From positions 1 to 64,000 of the forward strand of contig NZ_LNBE01000005.1 of NCBI RefSeq assembly GCF_001445655.1: a stretch of 64,000 nt of DNA, in the 5' to 3' direction. Shown here piece by piece: positions 41,983 to 50,929 of the stretch (the stretch's first letter is position 1; each line of letters starts with the position of its first letter). This DNA is from Streptomyces roseifaciens (GTDB lineage: Bacteria; Actinomycetota; Actinomycetes; Streptomycetales; Streptomycetaceae). The translations under genes were made by a program, and so were the position numbers. Below the pieces are notes generated by a model. That model saw only the letters and a list, made by a program, of their open reading frames with translations, was not told the DNA's origin and made no database searches.

Positions 41983-42225
41983 TCAGGGGGCCGTGGTGCC
42001 GCCGCCCTTGCCGCCTTCCTTCTCGGCGAGCCGGTCGATGGCGTCCTTGGCCTTGCCGGTGCCCGTGTGGATCTGGCTGCTGTACTTGCCCTTGGTCTTC
42101 TCGTCGACCACCTTGGCGGCCTTCTCCAGCCCCTGCTCGATCTTGTCCCCGTGCTGCTGCGCGAGATCGCCGATCTTGTCCTTCGCAGGGGCGAGCTTGG
42201 CCTTGAGTGTGTCCAACAGGCCCAT
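41983..42225 (-). CDS. Rv0909-type antitoxin-like small protein
   Basis: An 80-residue highly charged helical protein. MGLLDTLKAKLAPAKDKIGD and the repeated Lys/Asp/Glu pattern (KIEQGLEKAAKVVDEKTKGKY, then DAIDRLAEKEG) match the short actinobacterial family annotated as antitoxin from mycobacterial Rv0909. ATG 42225 has GGGAAGG upstream. The cognate toxin in mycobacteria is a separate gene next door; here the neighbours are an acidic hypothetical protein and the LigB-like gene, so no toxin partner is visible. The protein may instead be a general-stress protein of the CsbD-like kind. It lies 31 bases downstream of the acidic small gene, probably in one transcript. Confidence 0.8.
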   Translation of the reverse strand: MGLLDTLKAKLAPAKDKIGDLAQQHGDKIEQGLEKAAKVVDEKTKGKYSSQIHTGTGKAKDAIDRLAEKEGGKGGGTTAP

Positions 42226-42256
42226 GGCGCCTTCCCTCGTCTTTCTGGTTCAAGAG

Positions 42257-42496
42257 CTACTTACGGGCGCCCTCACCGGCCTCGCTGTCGACGGCCTTCT
42301 CCGCCGACTGCTGCTTGGGGATCTCGACCCCCTCGGCAGCCTGAGCCTCGGCCTCGGCCTCGCCGGACTCCTCCGCCTCGGCCGCCTCGGCCCCCGTCTC
42401 GGCGGCGTCCGCCGATTCCGCCGTCAGAGTGGTCGCTGCAGCCTCTTCGGTTGACGCCTCGGACGCCTTGCGGCGAAACCTTGAAAACACGCCCAT
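42257..42496 (-). CDS. Small acidic Glu/Ala-rich protein
   Basis: A 79-residue hypothetical protein. A short basic amphipathic head (MGVFSRFRRKASEAS) is followed by about 60 residues made almost wholly of Glu, Ala, Asp, Ser and Thr (AESADAAETGAEAAEAEESG), probably disordered. ATG 42496 is preceded by a purine-rich GGAG. The head could bind membrane phospholipid and the tail could mimic nucleic acid, but both are guesses. It precedes the antitoxin-like gene by 31 bases on the same strand. I do not recognise a characterised family. Confidence 0.68.
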   Translation of the reverse strand: MGVFSRFRRKASEASTEEAAATTLTAESADAAETGAEAAEAEESGEAEAEAQAAEGVEIPKQQSAEKAVDSEAGEGARK

Positions 42497-42678
42497 ATCT
42501 ACTCCATTACCTTACTGGTGTGTGCGAAGTCCCGTGCCGCCCGGGGTGTGCCGTTGCACCGCATCCGGGCACCGGCCGTGAACCGGCTCTCGGAACCTCG
42601 CAACAGGCAACGAACCCGGCAGCGCGGCGTCACGTCGCTCGTTCGTGGGGCGCGGGTGGGGTTTGCGAGACTGATCCG

Positions 42679-43629
42679 GTGAAAAACCAGGTGAAAAACG
42701 CAGTTCCCGCCCCGCGGGTCATCGCCGTCGTGGGCCCCACGGCGGCCGGCAAGTCCGATCTCGGCGTCGCCCTCGCCCGGCACCTGGGCGGCGAGGTCGT
42801 CAACGCCGACTCCATGCAGCTGTACCGGGGCATGGACATCGGCACGGCCAAGCTGACCCTGGAGGAGCGGCAGGGCGTGCCGCACCGCCTCCTCGACATC
42901 TGGGACGTGACCGAGGCCGCGAGCGTCGCCGAGTACCAGCGGCTGGCCCGCGCGGAGATCGACCGGCTCCTCGCCGAGGGCCGCACCCCCGTGCTCGTCG
43001 GCGGCTCCGGGCTCTACATCAAGGGCACCATCGACGCCCTGGACTTCCCCGGCACCGACCCGGCCGTCCGCGCCCGCCTGGAGGAGGAGCTCGCCGAGCA
43101 GGGCCCGGGCGCCCTGCACGCCCGCCTCGCCGCGGCCGACCCGGCTGCCGCCCGCGCCATCCTGCCCGGCAACGGCCGCCGCATCGTGCGCGCCCTGGAG
43201 GTCATCGAGCTCACCGGCCGCCCCTTCACCGCGAACCTGCCGGGCGAGGAGCCCGTCTACGACGCCCTGCAGATCGGCGTCGACGTCGAGCGCCCCGAGC
43301 TGGACGAGCGGATCACCGTGCGCGTGGACCGCATGTGGGAGGCGGGGCTCGTGGACGAGGTGCGCGCCCTGGAGCGCCAGGGGCTGCGCGAGGGCCGTAC
43401 CGCCTCGCGCGCCCTCGGCTACCAGCAGGTGCTCGCCTTCCTGGCGGGGGAGTGCACCGAGGACGAGGCGCGCGCCGAGACCGTGCGGGCCACCAAGCGG
43501 TTCGCCCGGCGCCAGGACTCGTGGTTCCGCAAGGACACCCGCGTGCACTGGCTGAGCGGAGCGGCCGACCGCAGGGCGGAACTTCCCGGACTCGCGCTGG
43601 CGTTGCTCGAACGGGCGGTCACAGCCTGA
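42679..43629 (+). CDS. miaA: tRNA dimethylallyltransferase MiaA
   Basis: MiaA transfers a dimethylallyl group to adenosine 37 of tRNAs reading U-initial codons; MiaB then methylthiolates the product. The 316-residue enzyme shows the P-loop GPTAAGKSD at residues 19-27, VVNADSMQLYRGMDIGTAK with the catalytic Asp, VGGSGLYIKG, the ALGYQQ motif and RQDSWFRKD near the end. GTG 42679 is taken as the start, with GTG 42691 as an alternative; neither has a strong ribosome site. The open frame upstream overlaps opposite-strand small genes and is not coding. dapF lies about 660 bases downstream, after a small membrane protein gene. Confidence 0.94.
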   Translation: MKNQVKNAVPAPRVIAVVGPTAAGKSDLGVALARHLGGEVVNADSMQLYRGMDIGTAKLTLEERQGVPHRLLDIWDVTEAASVAEYQRLARAEIDRLLAEGRTPVLVGGSGLYIKGTIDALDFPGTDPAVRARLEEELAEQGPGALHARLAAADPAAARAILPGNGRRIVRALEVIELTGRPFTANLPGEEPVYDALQIGVDVERPELDERITVRVDRMWEAGLVDEVRALERQGLREGRTASRALGYQQVLAFLAGECTEDEARAETVRATKRFARRQDSWFRKDTRVHWLSGAADRRAELPGLALALLERAVTA

Positions 43630-43736
43630 TCACGTGATGGCATCGGGACGCTACGCGCGCCATTCCGGTCTGCGCGGGCGTGCCATCATCGAGCTTCGAT
43701 CGAGCCGTGAAGTCCGGGTTGGGAGGGCGCGTGGCG

Positions 43737-44216
43737 ATGGAGGCCGGCCCTCGTGACAGACCGCAACAGCCGCCGCGGAGGGGGCAGCTCCCGGCGGTGG
43801 CCGGGGAAGAGCCGGAGGCGCTGACTCCGGACGGCCCCGAGGACACCGAGGGAACCGCCGAGGCCGGCACCGCCGCGCCCGCGTCGTTCCGCGAGCTGCG
43901 CCCGCAGCGCAGGCTGCGCATCTGGCAGCTGGCCCCGATCGTCGTGCTCGCTGCCGTCGGCTCGCTCATGTTCGCCTTCCCCCTCGCCTTCGAGTTCGGC
44001 GACGGCGGGCCGGTCGTCGCCATGCTCGGCCTGCTCATCAGCTGCTGCGCCGCGGGCTGGGGGGTGATGGCCGCCCGCCGGGTCGGCTACACCTGGCCCG
44101 GCATGCCGGCCCCCGGCTCCGGGCGCCGCCCGGACTGGCGCTACGTCGCCTCGTACGCCGCCCTCGTCGCCCTGGTCGTCGTCCTCGCCGTCTGGCGCGT
44201 GGCGCGGCTGCGCTGA
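43737..44216 (+). CDS. Membrane protein of unknown function with acidic head
   Basis: A 159-residue protein. The first 60 residues are hydrophilic, Pro/Glu/Ala-rich and likely cytoplasmic and disordered. Three hydrophobic helices follow at about residues 67-90 (LAPIVVLAAVGSLMFAFPLAFEF), 95-118 (VVAMLGLLISCCAAGWGVMAA) and 138-156 (YAALVALVVVLAVWRVARL). ATG 43737 has GGGAGGG nine bases upstream; GTG 43731 is too close to that site. It lies between miaA and dapF in the same direction, an arrangement seen in other Streptomyces, but no function is known to me and no catalytic residues are apparent. Confidence 0.75.
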   Translation: MEAGPRDRPQQPPRRGQLPAVAGEEPEALTPDGPEDTEGTAEAGTAAPASFRELRPQRRLRIWQLAPIVVLAAVGSLMFAFPLAFEFGDGGPVVAMLGLLISCCAAGWGVMAARRVGYTWPGMPAPGSGRRPDWRYVASYAALVALVVVLAVWRVARLR

Positions 44217-44289
44217 GCCCGGCCCGAGGCCGCGGGCGGGCCCGGGGCCTCACCGGGGAGACCGCCGGGCGGCCCCGTACCATCGAACC

Positions 44290-45180
44290 GTGAGCACCGC
44301 ACAGATCGCCTTCCTCAAGGGTCACGGCACCGAGAACGACTTCGTGATCATCCCGGACCACGACGGCCGCATCGAGCTGTCCCCCGCCGCCGTCGCCCGG
44401 CTGTGCGACCGCCGCGCGGGCATCGGCGCCGACGGAGTGCTGCGCGTCGTACGGTCCGCGGCCCATCCCGAGGCGCGTGCGATGGCCGGCGAGGCCGAGT
44501 GGTTCATGGACTACCGCAACAGCGACGGCAGCATCGCCGAGATGTGCGGCAACGGCGTCCGGGTCTTCGCCCGCTACCTCCACCACGCGGGCCTCGTCGA
44601 GGCGGGCGACCTCACCGTCGCGACCCGTGCGGGCCTGCGGCACGCCCACATCGCCAAGGGCGGCCCCGAGGAGGCGGCCGGCGACGTCACCGTCGGCATG
44701 GGGCGGGCCGTGCTCCCGGAGGGCGAGGTGACCGTCACCGTGGACGGCCGCAGCCGCCCCGCGCGCAACGTGAACATGGGCAACCCGCACGCCGTCACCT
44801 TCGTCGGCGACCTCGCCGACGCGGGGAACCTGTACACCGCCCCCGCCGTCGCCCCCGCGGGCGCGTACCCCGACGGCGCCAACGTCGAGTTCGTCGTCGA
44901 CCGCGGACCGCAGCACGTGGCCATGCGCGTCCACGAGCGCGGCTCCGGCGAGACCCGCTCCTGCGGCACGGGCGCGTGCGCGGTGATGGTCGCGACCGCC
45001 CGTAGGGACGGCCTGGACCCGGCCGTGACCGGCCTGCCCGTCACGTACACCGTGGACGTCCCCGGCGGGCGCCTGGTGATCAGCGAGGCGCCGGACGGCA
45101 CGGTCGAGATGACCGGCCCCGCCGTGATCGTCGCGGGCGGCACCTTCGAGCCCTCCTGGCTGGACGCGGCGCTCGCCTGA
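44290..45180 (+). CDS. dapF: Diaminopimelate epimerase
   Basis: DapF converts LL- to meso-diaminopimelate for lysine synthesis and, in many bacteria, peptidoglycan. Streptomyces walls use LL-diaminopimelate, so here lysine supply is the main role. The 296-residue enzyme has both catalytic cysteines, Cys86 (EMCGNGVRVFARYL) and Cys225 (RSCGTGACAVMVA), and the substrate loop KGHGTENDF at the start. An insertion of basic and acidic residues around 110-125 is usual in actinobacteria. GTG 44290 is preceded by a -10-like TACCAT about 14 bases away, so the mRNA may have a very short leader. Confidence 0.95.
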   Translation: MSTAQIAFLKGHGTENDFVIIPDHDGRIELSPAAVARLCDRRAGIGADGVLRVVRSAAHPEARAMAGEAEWFMDYRNSDGSIAEMCGNGVRVFARYLHHAGLVEAGDLTVATRAGLRHAHIAKGGPEEAAGDVTVGMGRAVLPEGEVTVTVDGRSRPARNVNMGNPHAVTFVGDLADAGNLYTAPAVAPAGAYPDGANVEFVVDRGPQHVAMRVHERGSGETRSCGTGACAVMVATARRDGLDPAVTGLPVTYTVDVPGGRLVISEAPDGTVEMTGPAVIVAGGTFEPSWLDAALA

Positions 45181-45383
45181 GGGCGCTCCCCGGCGGCTTC
45201 CCGGGCGCACTACCTCCTTTCCGGTCCGCTCGCCGGACTCCCGGCGGCGTGGCTCGCTCGAATGGGTGATCCGTTTCACTCTGGGCGAGAGCGGGTGAGC
45301 AGCGCGTGATGGGCTCGGTAGCATCAAGCACCGGTACGGAGGCGCGCAGCCGACCGCCGGTCGACGCTGCCGGAGGTGCCCCC

Positions 45384-47510
45384 ATGAGCACAGACGCCAC
45401 GCACGAAGGTGCTCCCGGCCGCAGGCGCGGCCGCGCCCGCCTCGACCTGAGACGGCTGGGGCGCGCGGCGCTCGGCGGCTCGGGCGCGCGCGGCAGGCTG
45501 CCGGACGCCATCGACCACGTCGCCAAGGTGCACCGCGCCCACCATCCGGGCGCGGATCTCGACATCCTGCGGCGGGCCTATCTCCTCGCGGAGTCCTCCC
45601 ACCGCGGCCAGACCCGCAAGAGCGGCGAGCCGTACATCACCCATCCGCTCGCCGTGACCCTGATCCTGGCCGAACTGGGCGCCGAGACGACCACCTTGAC
45701 CGCCTCCCTCCTCCACGACACGGTCGAGGACACCGAGGTGACCCTGGAACAGGTCCGCGGGCAGTTCGGCGAGGAGGTCCGCTTCCTGGTCGACGGCGTC
45801 ACCAAGCTGGAGAAGGTCGACTACGGCGCCGCGGCCGAGCCGGAGACCTTCCGCAAGATGCTCGTGGCCACCGGCAACGACGTCCGGGTGATGTCCATCA
45901 AGCTCGCCGACCGGCTGCACAACATGCGCACGCTGGGCGTGATGCGGCCCGAGAAGCAGGTCCGCATCGCCAAGGTCACGCGGGACGTGCTCATCCCGCT
46001 CGCCGAGCGGCTGGGCGTCCAGGCCCTGAAGACCGAGCTGGAGGACCTCGTCTTCGCGATCCTCCACCCCGACGAGTACGCCCGCACCCGCGAGCTCGTC
46101 ACCGGGCACGCCGCCGGCCTCGTGACCCTGGAGACGACCGCCGAGCGGGTACGGACCGTCCTGCGCGAGGCCGGCATCGCCGCCGACGTCCTCGTCAAGC
46201 AGCGCCACTTCGTCTCCGTGCACCGGGTGCGCCTCAAGCGCGGCGAGGTGACCGGCTCGGACCTCGGCAGACTGCTCGTCCTCGTCGCGGAGGACGCCGA
46301 CTGCTACGCGGTCCTCGGCGAGCTGCACACCTGCTTCACGCCGTTCATCTCGGAGTTCAAGGACTTCATCGCCACCCCGAAGTTCAACCTCTACCAGTCG
46401 CTGCACACGGCCGTCGCGGGCACCGGAGGGGAGGCCGCGCAGGTCCTCATCCGCACCCACCAGATGCACAAGGTCGCCGAGGCCGGCGTCGTCGCCCTGG
46501 GGAATCCGTACGCCACGCCCGAGACGCCCGACGCCACGGACGGGGAGCGCGTCGACCCCACCCGGCCGGGCTGGCTCTCCCGGCTGCTGGAGTGGCAGCG
46601 GGCCACGCCCGACCCCGACACCTTCTGGACCTCCCTCCGCGACGAGCTCGCCCTGGACCGGGAGATCACCGTCTTCCGCGCCGACGGCGGCACGATCGGC
46701 CTGCCCGCCGGGGCGAGCTGTGTCGACGCGGCCTACGTGCAGCACGGCGACGGCGGCCACAGCTGCATCGGCGCCCGCGTCAACGGCCGCCTCGCCACGC
46801 TCAGCACGGTCCTGCGCGACGGCGACACCCTCCAGCTGCTGATGTCCCGCGACAGCGCCTCCGGGCCCTCCCCGGACTGGCTGGAGCACGCCCGTACGCC
46901 CGCCGCGCGGATCGCCATCGAGCAGTGGCTGGCCAGCCATCCCGCGGTGGAGCCCGCCCCGCCCGTCCCGCTCGCCCCGGGCCGCCCCTGCCCGCCGCCA
47001 CGGGCCACCGCTCCGGCCGCGCGGTGGCCCGTCGCCGTCACGGCCGACGGGGCGGACCTGGCGGCCGCGAGCGTACGGCTGGCGGGCTGCTGTACCCCCG
47101 TCCCGCCCGACGAGGTGACCGGCTTCGCCGTGCGCGGGGGCGCGGTGACGGTGCACCGGGCACAGTGCCCTGCGGTGCACCGCATGGTCGCCTCCGGGCG
47201 GGAGCCCGTAGGGGTGCGGTGGAGCAGCCCGGAGGGCGGTGGTGCCCGCGACTACCGCGTCACCCTGCGCGCAGAGTCGTTCAGCAGACCGCACCTCTTG
47301 GCCGATCTGACGGAGGCCATCGCGGCCGAGGGGGCGGCGGTCATCTCGGCGGCCGTCGAGCCGCCCCACGAGCAGCGCGTACGCCACACCTACACCCTGC
47401 AGCTGCCGGACGCCGCCCAGCTGCCGGAGCTGATGCGCGCAATGCGGCGGGTGCCGGGGGTCTACGACGTCGAGCGGGCCGGACGGCCGGTGGCCACCGC
47501 GCAGCTCTAG
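45384..47510 (+). CDS. rshA: RelA/SpoT homologue RshA, synthetase centre degraded
   Basis: The 708-residue protein has the layout of a long RSH enzyme: hydrolase domain, synthetase domain, TGS, zinc-finger/helical region and ACT. The (p)ppGpp hydrolase metal site is intact (SSHRGQTRKSGEPYITHP, LLHDTVEDT with His111-Asp112, SIKLADRLHNMRT). The synthetase domain keeps FKDFIATPK and YQSLHT but differs at key places: the usual EVQIRT reads QVLIRT, replacing the catalytic Glu by Gln353. The RPKHYWSIYQKM stretch reads KQRHFVSVHRVRL, and the GIAAHW end is lost. ATG 45384 has GGAGG eight bases upstream; an earlier start at 45306 is weaker. Position matches S. coelicolor rshA. It may be mainly a hydrolase, a prediction to test. 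Confidence 0.9.
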   Translation: MSTDATHEGAPGRRRGRARLDLRRLGRAALGGSGARGRLPDAIDHVAKVHRAHHPGADLDILRRAYLLAESSHRGQTRKSGEPYITHPLAVTLILAELGAETTTLTASLLHDTVEDTEVTLEQVRGQFGEEVRFLVDGVTKLEKVDYGAAAEPETFRKMLVATGNDVRVMSIKLADRLHNMRTLGVMRPEKQVRIAKVTRDVLIPLAERLGVQALKTELEDLVFAILHPDEYARTRELVTGHAAGLVTLETTAERVRTVLREAGIAADVLVKQRHFVSVHRVRLKRGEVTGSDLGRLLVLVAEDADCYAVLGELHTCFTPFISEFKDFIATPKFNLYQSLHTAVAGTGGEAAQVLIRTHQMHKVAEAGVVALGNPYATPETPDATDGERVDPTRPGWLSRLLEWQRATPDPDTFWTSLRDELALDREITVFRADGGTIGLPAGASCVDAAYVQHGDGGHSCIGARVNGRLATLSTVLRDGDTLQLLMSRDSASGPSPDWLEHARTPAARIAIEQWLASHPAVEPAPPVPLAPGRPCPPPRATAPAARWPVAVTADGADLAAASVRLAGCCTPVPPDEVTGFAVRGGAVTVHRAQCPAVHRMVASGREPVGVRWSSPEGGGARDYRVTLRAESFSRPHLLADLTEAIAAEGAAVISAAVEPPHEQRVRHTYTLQLPDAAQLPELMRAMRRVPGVYDVERAGRPVATAQL

Positions 47511-47677
47511 CCGGGGAGGGCGGGGGAGAGCCGCCGGGCGGTGCGCCGTCCCCACAGGGGGCAGGGGAGCGGTCCCCCGGACGAGTACCTGTCGTACAGC
47601 CTTCCGGCACGCTCGTAAGGGTGGGGCGGCGCCGTGCCGCCACCGCGCGGGGCCCTTGCGCTGGTAGCGATGGACGC

Positions 47678-49165
47678 ATGCCGCACTCACCCGGGAAACC
47701 CGCCTCGGTCCGCCGGAGGTCCGTGCGCCGCCGCGCCGTCCTCGCCGCCACCGTCTCGGCCCTCCTCGTCGGCGCCGCGGCTCCACCCGCCGCGAGTCCC
47801 CAGGGCGTCGGCGACCGCCTCTTCCCGGAGCTCGGCAACCCCGGCTACGACGTCGCCGCTTACGACATCGCCTTCGACTACCACGGCAACGACCGGCCGC
47901 TCGACGCCGTCACCACCGTCGCCGCGCGGGCCACCACGGGCCTGGACCGGCTCAACCTCGACTTCAGCAACGGCACGGTCCGCTCCGTGACGGTCAACGG
48001 CACGCCCGCCAAGTTCGCCTCCGCCAAGGAGGACCTGGTCGTCACGCCGTCCGCCGCCCTGCCGGCGGACGGCCTGTTCACGGTCGTCGTCCGCCACACC
48101 AGCGACCCGCGCAACAGCAAGGACGGCGGCTGGATCCGTACGAAGGACGGGCTGGTCATGGCCAATCAGGCCGATGCCGCGCACCGTGTCTTCCCCTGCA
48201 ACGACCACCCCTCCGACAAGGCCCGCTTCACCTTCCGCGTCACCGCGCCCAAGGCCCTGACCGTCGTCGCCAACGGGCTGCCGGCGGGCCGTGCGGTCCG
48301 CGGGGCGAACACTACTTGGGCGTACCGCAGCGAGCACCCCATGGCCACGGAGCTGGCCCAGGTCTCCGTCGGCCGCTCCGCCGTGGTGCACCGCAAGGGG
48401 CCGCACGGCCTGCCCGTGCGGGACGTGGTCCCCGTCGCCGACCGGCAGCGCGTGGAGAAGTGGACGTCGAAGACGCCCGAGCAGATCGCGTGGCTGGAGG
48501 GGAAGGTCGGGCCGTACCCGTTCGAGAACTACGGCATGCTGATCGCCGACGCGTCGACCGGTTTCGAGCTGGAGACGCAGACCCTCTCGCTCTTCGAGCG
48601 CGGCCTGTTCATCCGGGACGACATCCCCTCCTGGTACCTCGAGTCCATCATGGTCCACGAGCTCGCACACCAGTGGTTCGGCGACAGCGTCAGCCCGCAC
48701 AGCTGGTCCGACCTCTGGCTCAACGAGGGGCACGCCACCTGGTACGAGGCGCTGTACGCCGAGCACAAGGGCGGCCGGACCCTCGACGTCCGGATGCGCG
48801 CCGCGTACGAGCACTCCGACGCCTGGCGCGCCGACGGCGGCCCGCCCGCCCTGCCCAAGCCGCCCGACCCCGGCAAGCGGACCAGCATCTTCAGGCCCGT
48901 CGTCTACGACGGCGGCGCGCTGGTGCTCTACGCGCTGCGCCAGAAGATCGGCGCGGCGGCGTTCGACCGGCTGGAGCGCGAGTGGATCAGCGCCTACCGC
49001 GACGCCAGCGCCACCACGGAGGACTTCACCGCCGTCGCCTCCCAGGTCTCCGGCCAGGACCTGAAGGAGTTCCTGCAGGCCTGGCTCTACAGCCCGAAGA
49101 CCCCGCCCATGCCGGGTCACGCCGACTGGAAGGCGGCCCGGAAGGCGCCCCGGAAACCCGCGTGA
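47678..49165 (+). CDS. Secreted M1-family metallopeptidase
   Basis: A 495-residue exported zinc peptidase. A twin-arginine-like signal (RRRSVRRRAVLAATVSALL, about residues 12-30) ends near AAAPPAAS. The M1 beta domain follows, then the thermolysin-like catalytic domain with HELAH at residues 327-331 and the third zinc ligand Glu350 (LNEGHATW). The GxMEN exopeptidase motif of classical aminopeptidases reads differently (FELETQ), so exact specificity is open. The C-terminal ARM-like domain of large M1 enzymes is missing; it resembles short M1 members. ATG 47678 lies close to a TAGCGAT -10-like element, so it may have a very short leader. It lies between rshA and hflX in the same direction. Confidence 0.9.
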   Translation: MPHSPGKPASVRRRSVRRRAVLAATVSALLVGAAAPPAASPQGVGDRLFPELGNPGYDVAAYDIAFDYHGNDRPLDAVTTVAARATTGLDRLNLDFSNGTVRSVTVNGTPAKFASAKEDLVVTPSAALPADGLFTVVVRHTSDPRNSKDGGWIRTKDGLVMANQADAAHRVFPCNDHPSDKARFTFRVTAPKALTVVANGLPAGRAVRGANTTWAYRSEHPMATELAQVSVGRSAVVHRKGPHGLPVRDVVPVADRQRVEKWTSKTPEQIAWLEGKVGPYPFENYGMLIADASTGFELETQTLSLFERGLFIRDDIPSWYLESIMVHELAHQWFGDSVSPHSWSDLWLNEGHATWYEALYAEHKGGRTLDVRMRAAYEHSDAWRADGGPPALPKPPDPGKRTSIFRPVVYDGGALVLYALRQKIGAAAFDRLEREWISAYRDASATTEDFTAVASQVSGQDLKEFLQAWLYSPKTPPMPGHADWKAARKAPRKPA

Positions 49166-49301
49166 CGCTCCGCCGACCACGTGGGACCATCGACGGGTCG
49201 GCGAGGCCGCCGGCCCGGGAATCTCCGGGGCCGCCCGCGCGTTGTCGACGGTGCGGCCACTGCATTCGCGGCCGCCACCTCCCAACGATGCAAAGGATCA
49301 A

Positions 49302-50795
49302 ATGACCTCCTCTTCTTCCCTTCCCCAGGACCGGCAGAGCCTTCCGGAGAGCCTTCGGGCCGACGCCCTGATGGAAGAGGACGTCGCCTGGAGCCACGAG
49401 ATCGACGGGGAGCGCGACGGCGAGCAGTACGACCGCTCCGAGCGGGCGGCCCTGCGGCGCGTGGCCGGTCTCTCCACCGAGCTGGAGGACGTCACCGAGG
49501 TCGAGTACCGGCAGCTGCGCCTGGAGCGCGTGGTACTGGTCGGCGTCTGGACGTCCGGCACGGTCAGGGACGCGGAGAACTCCCTCGCGGAGCTCGCCGC
49601 GCTCGCCGAGACCGCAGGTGCCCTGGTGCTCGACGGCGTGGTCCAGCGCCGCGACAAGCCGGACCCCGCCACGTACATCGGCTCGGGCAAGGCCCAGGAG
49701 CTGCGGGACATCGTCCTGGAGTCCGGCGCCGACACCGTCGTCTGCGACGGTGAGCTCAGCCCCGGCCAGCTCATCCAGCTGGAGGACGTCGTCAAGGTCA
49801 AGGTGGTCGACCGCACCGCCCTGATCCTCGACATCTTCGCCCAGCACGCCAAGTCCCGCGAGGGCAAGGCGCAGGTCTCCCTCGCGCAGATGCAGTACAT
49901 GCTGCCGCGCCTGCGCGGCTGGGGTCAGTCGCTGTCCCGGCAGATGGGTGGTGGCGGCTCCGGCTCGTCCGGCGGCGGCATGGCCACCCGTGGCCCCGGT
50001 GAGACCAAGATCGAGACGGACCGGCGGCGGATCCGCGAGAAGATGGCGAAGATGCGCCGGGAGATCGCGGAGATGAAGACCGGCCGCGACATCAAGCGCC
50101 AGGAGCGCCGCCGGAACAAGGTCCCGTCGGTCGCCATCGCCGGCTACACCAACGCGGGCAAGTCCTCCCTGCTCAACCGGCTCACCGGAGCCGGCGTCCT
50201 GGTGGAGAACGCCCTGTTCGCCACCCTCGACCCGACCGTGCGCCGGGCCGAGACGCCCTCCGGGCGGCTCTACACCCTCGCCGACACCGTCGGCTTCGTC
50301 CGGCACCTGCCGCACCACCTCGTCGAGGCGTTCCGCTCCACCATGGAGGAGGTCGGCGACTCCGACCTGATCCTGCACGTGGTCGACGGCTCGCACCCGA
50401 CGCCGGAGGAGCAGCTGGCCGCCGTGCGCGAGGTCATCCGCGACGTCGGCGCGGTCGACGTGCCCGAGATCGTCGTGATCAACAAGGCGGATGCGGCCGA
50501 CCCGCTGGTCCTGCAGCGGCTGCTGCGGATCGAGAAGCACTCGATCGCGGTGTCGGCGCGCAGCGGTGAGGGCATCGAGGAGCTCCTCGCCCTGATCGAC
50601 GCGGAGCTGCCGCGCCCGGCCGTGGAGATCGAGGCGCTCGTGCCGTACACGCACGGTTCCCTGATCGCGCGGGCGCACGCCGACGGCGAGGTCATCTCCG
50701 AGGAGCACACCCCGGAGGGCACGCTGCTCAAGGCGCGGGTGCACGAGGAGCTCGCCGCCGAGCTCCAGCGGTACACGCCCGCGGCCCGCGGCTGA
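49302..50795 (+). CDS. hflX: GTPase HflX
   Basis: HflX splits and rescues stalled ribosomes under heat and antibiotic stress; in actinobacteria it contributes to macrolide tolerance. The 497-residue protein has the N-terminal HflX subdomain (PDPATYIGSGKAQEL, VVDRTALILDIFAQHA), a Gly/Ser-rich linker (GGGGSGSSGGG) and a coiled segment. The G domain follows, with Walker A GYTNAGKSS near residue 280, switch region LFATLDPTVR, DTVGFVRHLPH, G4 NKAD and a C-terminal domain. ATG 49302 follows AAAGGAT. A longer acidic N-terminal extension (about 60 residues) precedes the conserved part. A very strong bidirectional terminator follows. Confidence 0.95.
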   Translation: MTSSSSLPQDRQSLPESLRADALMEEDVAWSHEIDGERDGEQYDRSERAALRRVAGLSTELEDVTEVEYRQLRLERVVLVGVWTSGTVRDAENSLAELAALAETAGALVLDGVVQRRDKPDPATYIGSGKAQELRDIVLESGADTVVCDGELSPGQLIQLEDVVKVKVVDRTALILDIFAQHAKSREGKAQVSLAQMQYMLPRLRGWGQSLSRQMGGGGSGSSGGGMATRGPGETKIETDRRRIREKMAKMRREIAEMKTGRDIKRQERRRNKVPSVAIAGYTNAGKSSLLNRLTGAGVLVENALFATLDPTVRRAETPSGRLYTLADTVGFVRHLPHHLVEAFRSTMEEVGDSDLILHVVDGSHPTPEEQLAAVREVIRDVGAVDVPEIVVINKADAADPLVLQRLLRIEKHSIAVSARSGEGIEELLALIDAELPRPAVEIEALVPYTHGSLIARAHADGEVISEEHTPEGTLLKARVHEELAAELQRYTPAARG

Positions 50796-50828
50796 CGTCC
50801 CGCGGCGCACGCGCCACGGCGTCACCGT

Positions 50829-50881
50829 CACATGCGGAAGGCCCGCTCCCCCGAATCGGGGGAGCGGGCCTTCCGCATGTG
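50829..50881 (+). terminator. Very long bidirectional terminator after hflX
   Basis: A near-perfect inverted repeat pairs 50829-50854 with 50856-50881, giving a stem of more than 20 bp with a tiny apex. It separates hflX (plus) from the trypsin-like peptidase gene (minus, ending 50930) and can serve both. Confidence 0.92.
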
Positions 50882-50929
50882 CGTGGTCCGTGCTGCCTCG
50901 CGGCTAGTGCGCCTGCGGCGACCGCGACG

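Noticed and set aside
41753..42454. Plus-strand ORF of 233 codons over the antitoxin-like and acidic genes
   Set aside because: It runs through the 41911-41942 terminator hairpin and opposite two minus-strand small genes that each have good ribosome sites.
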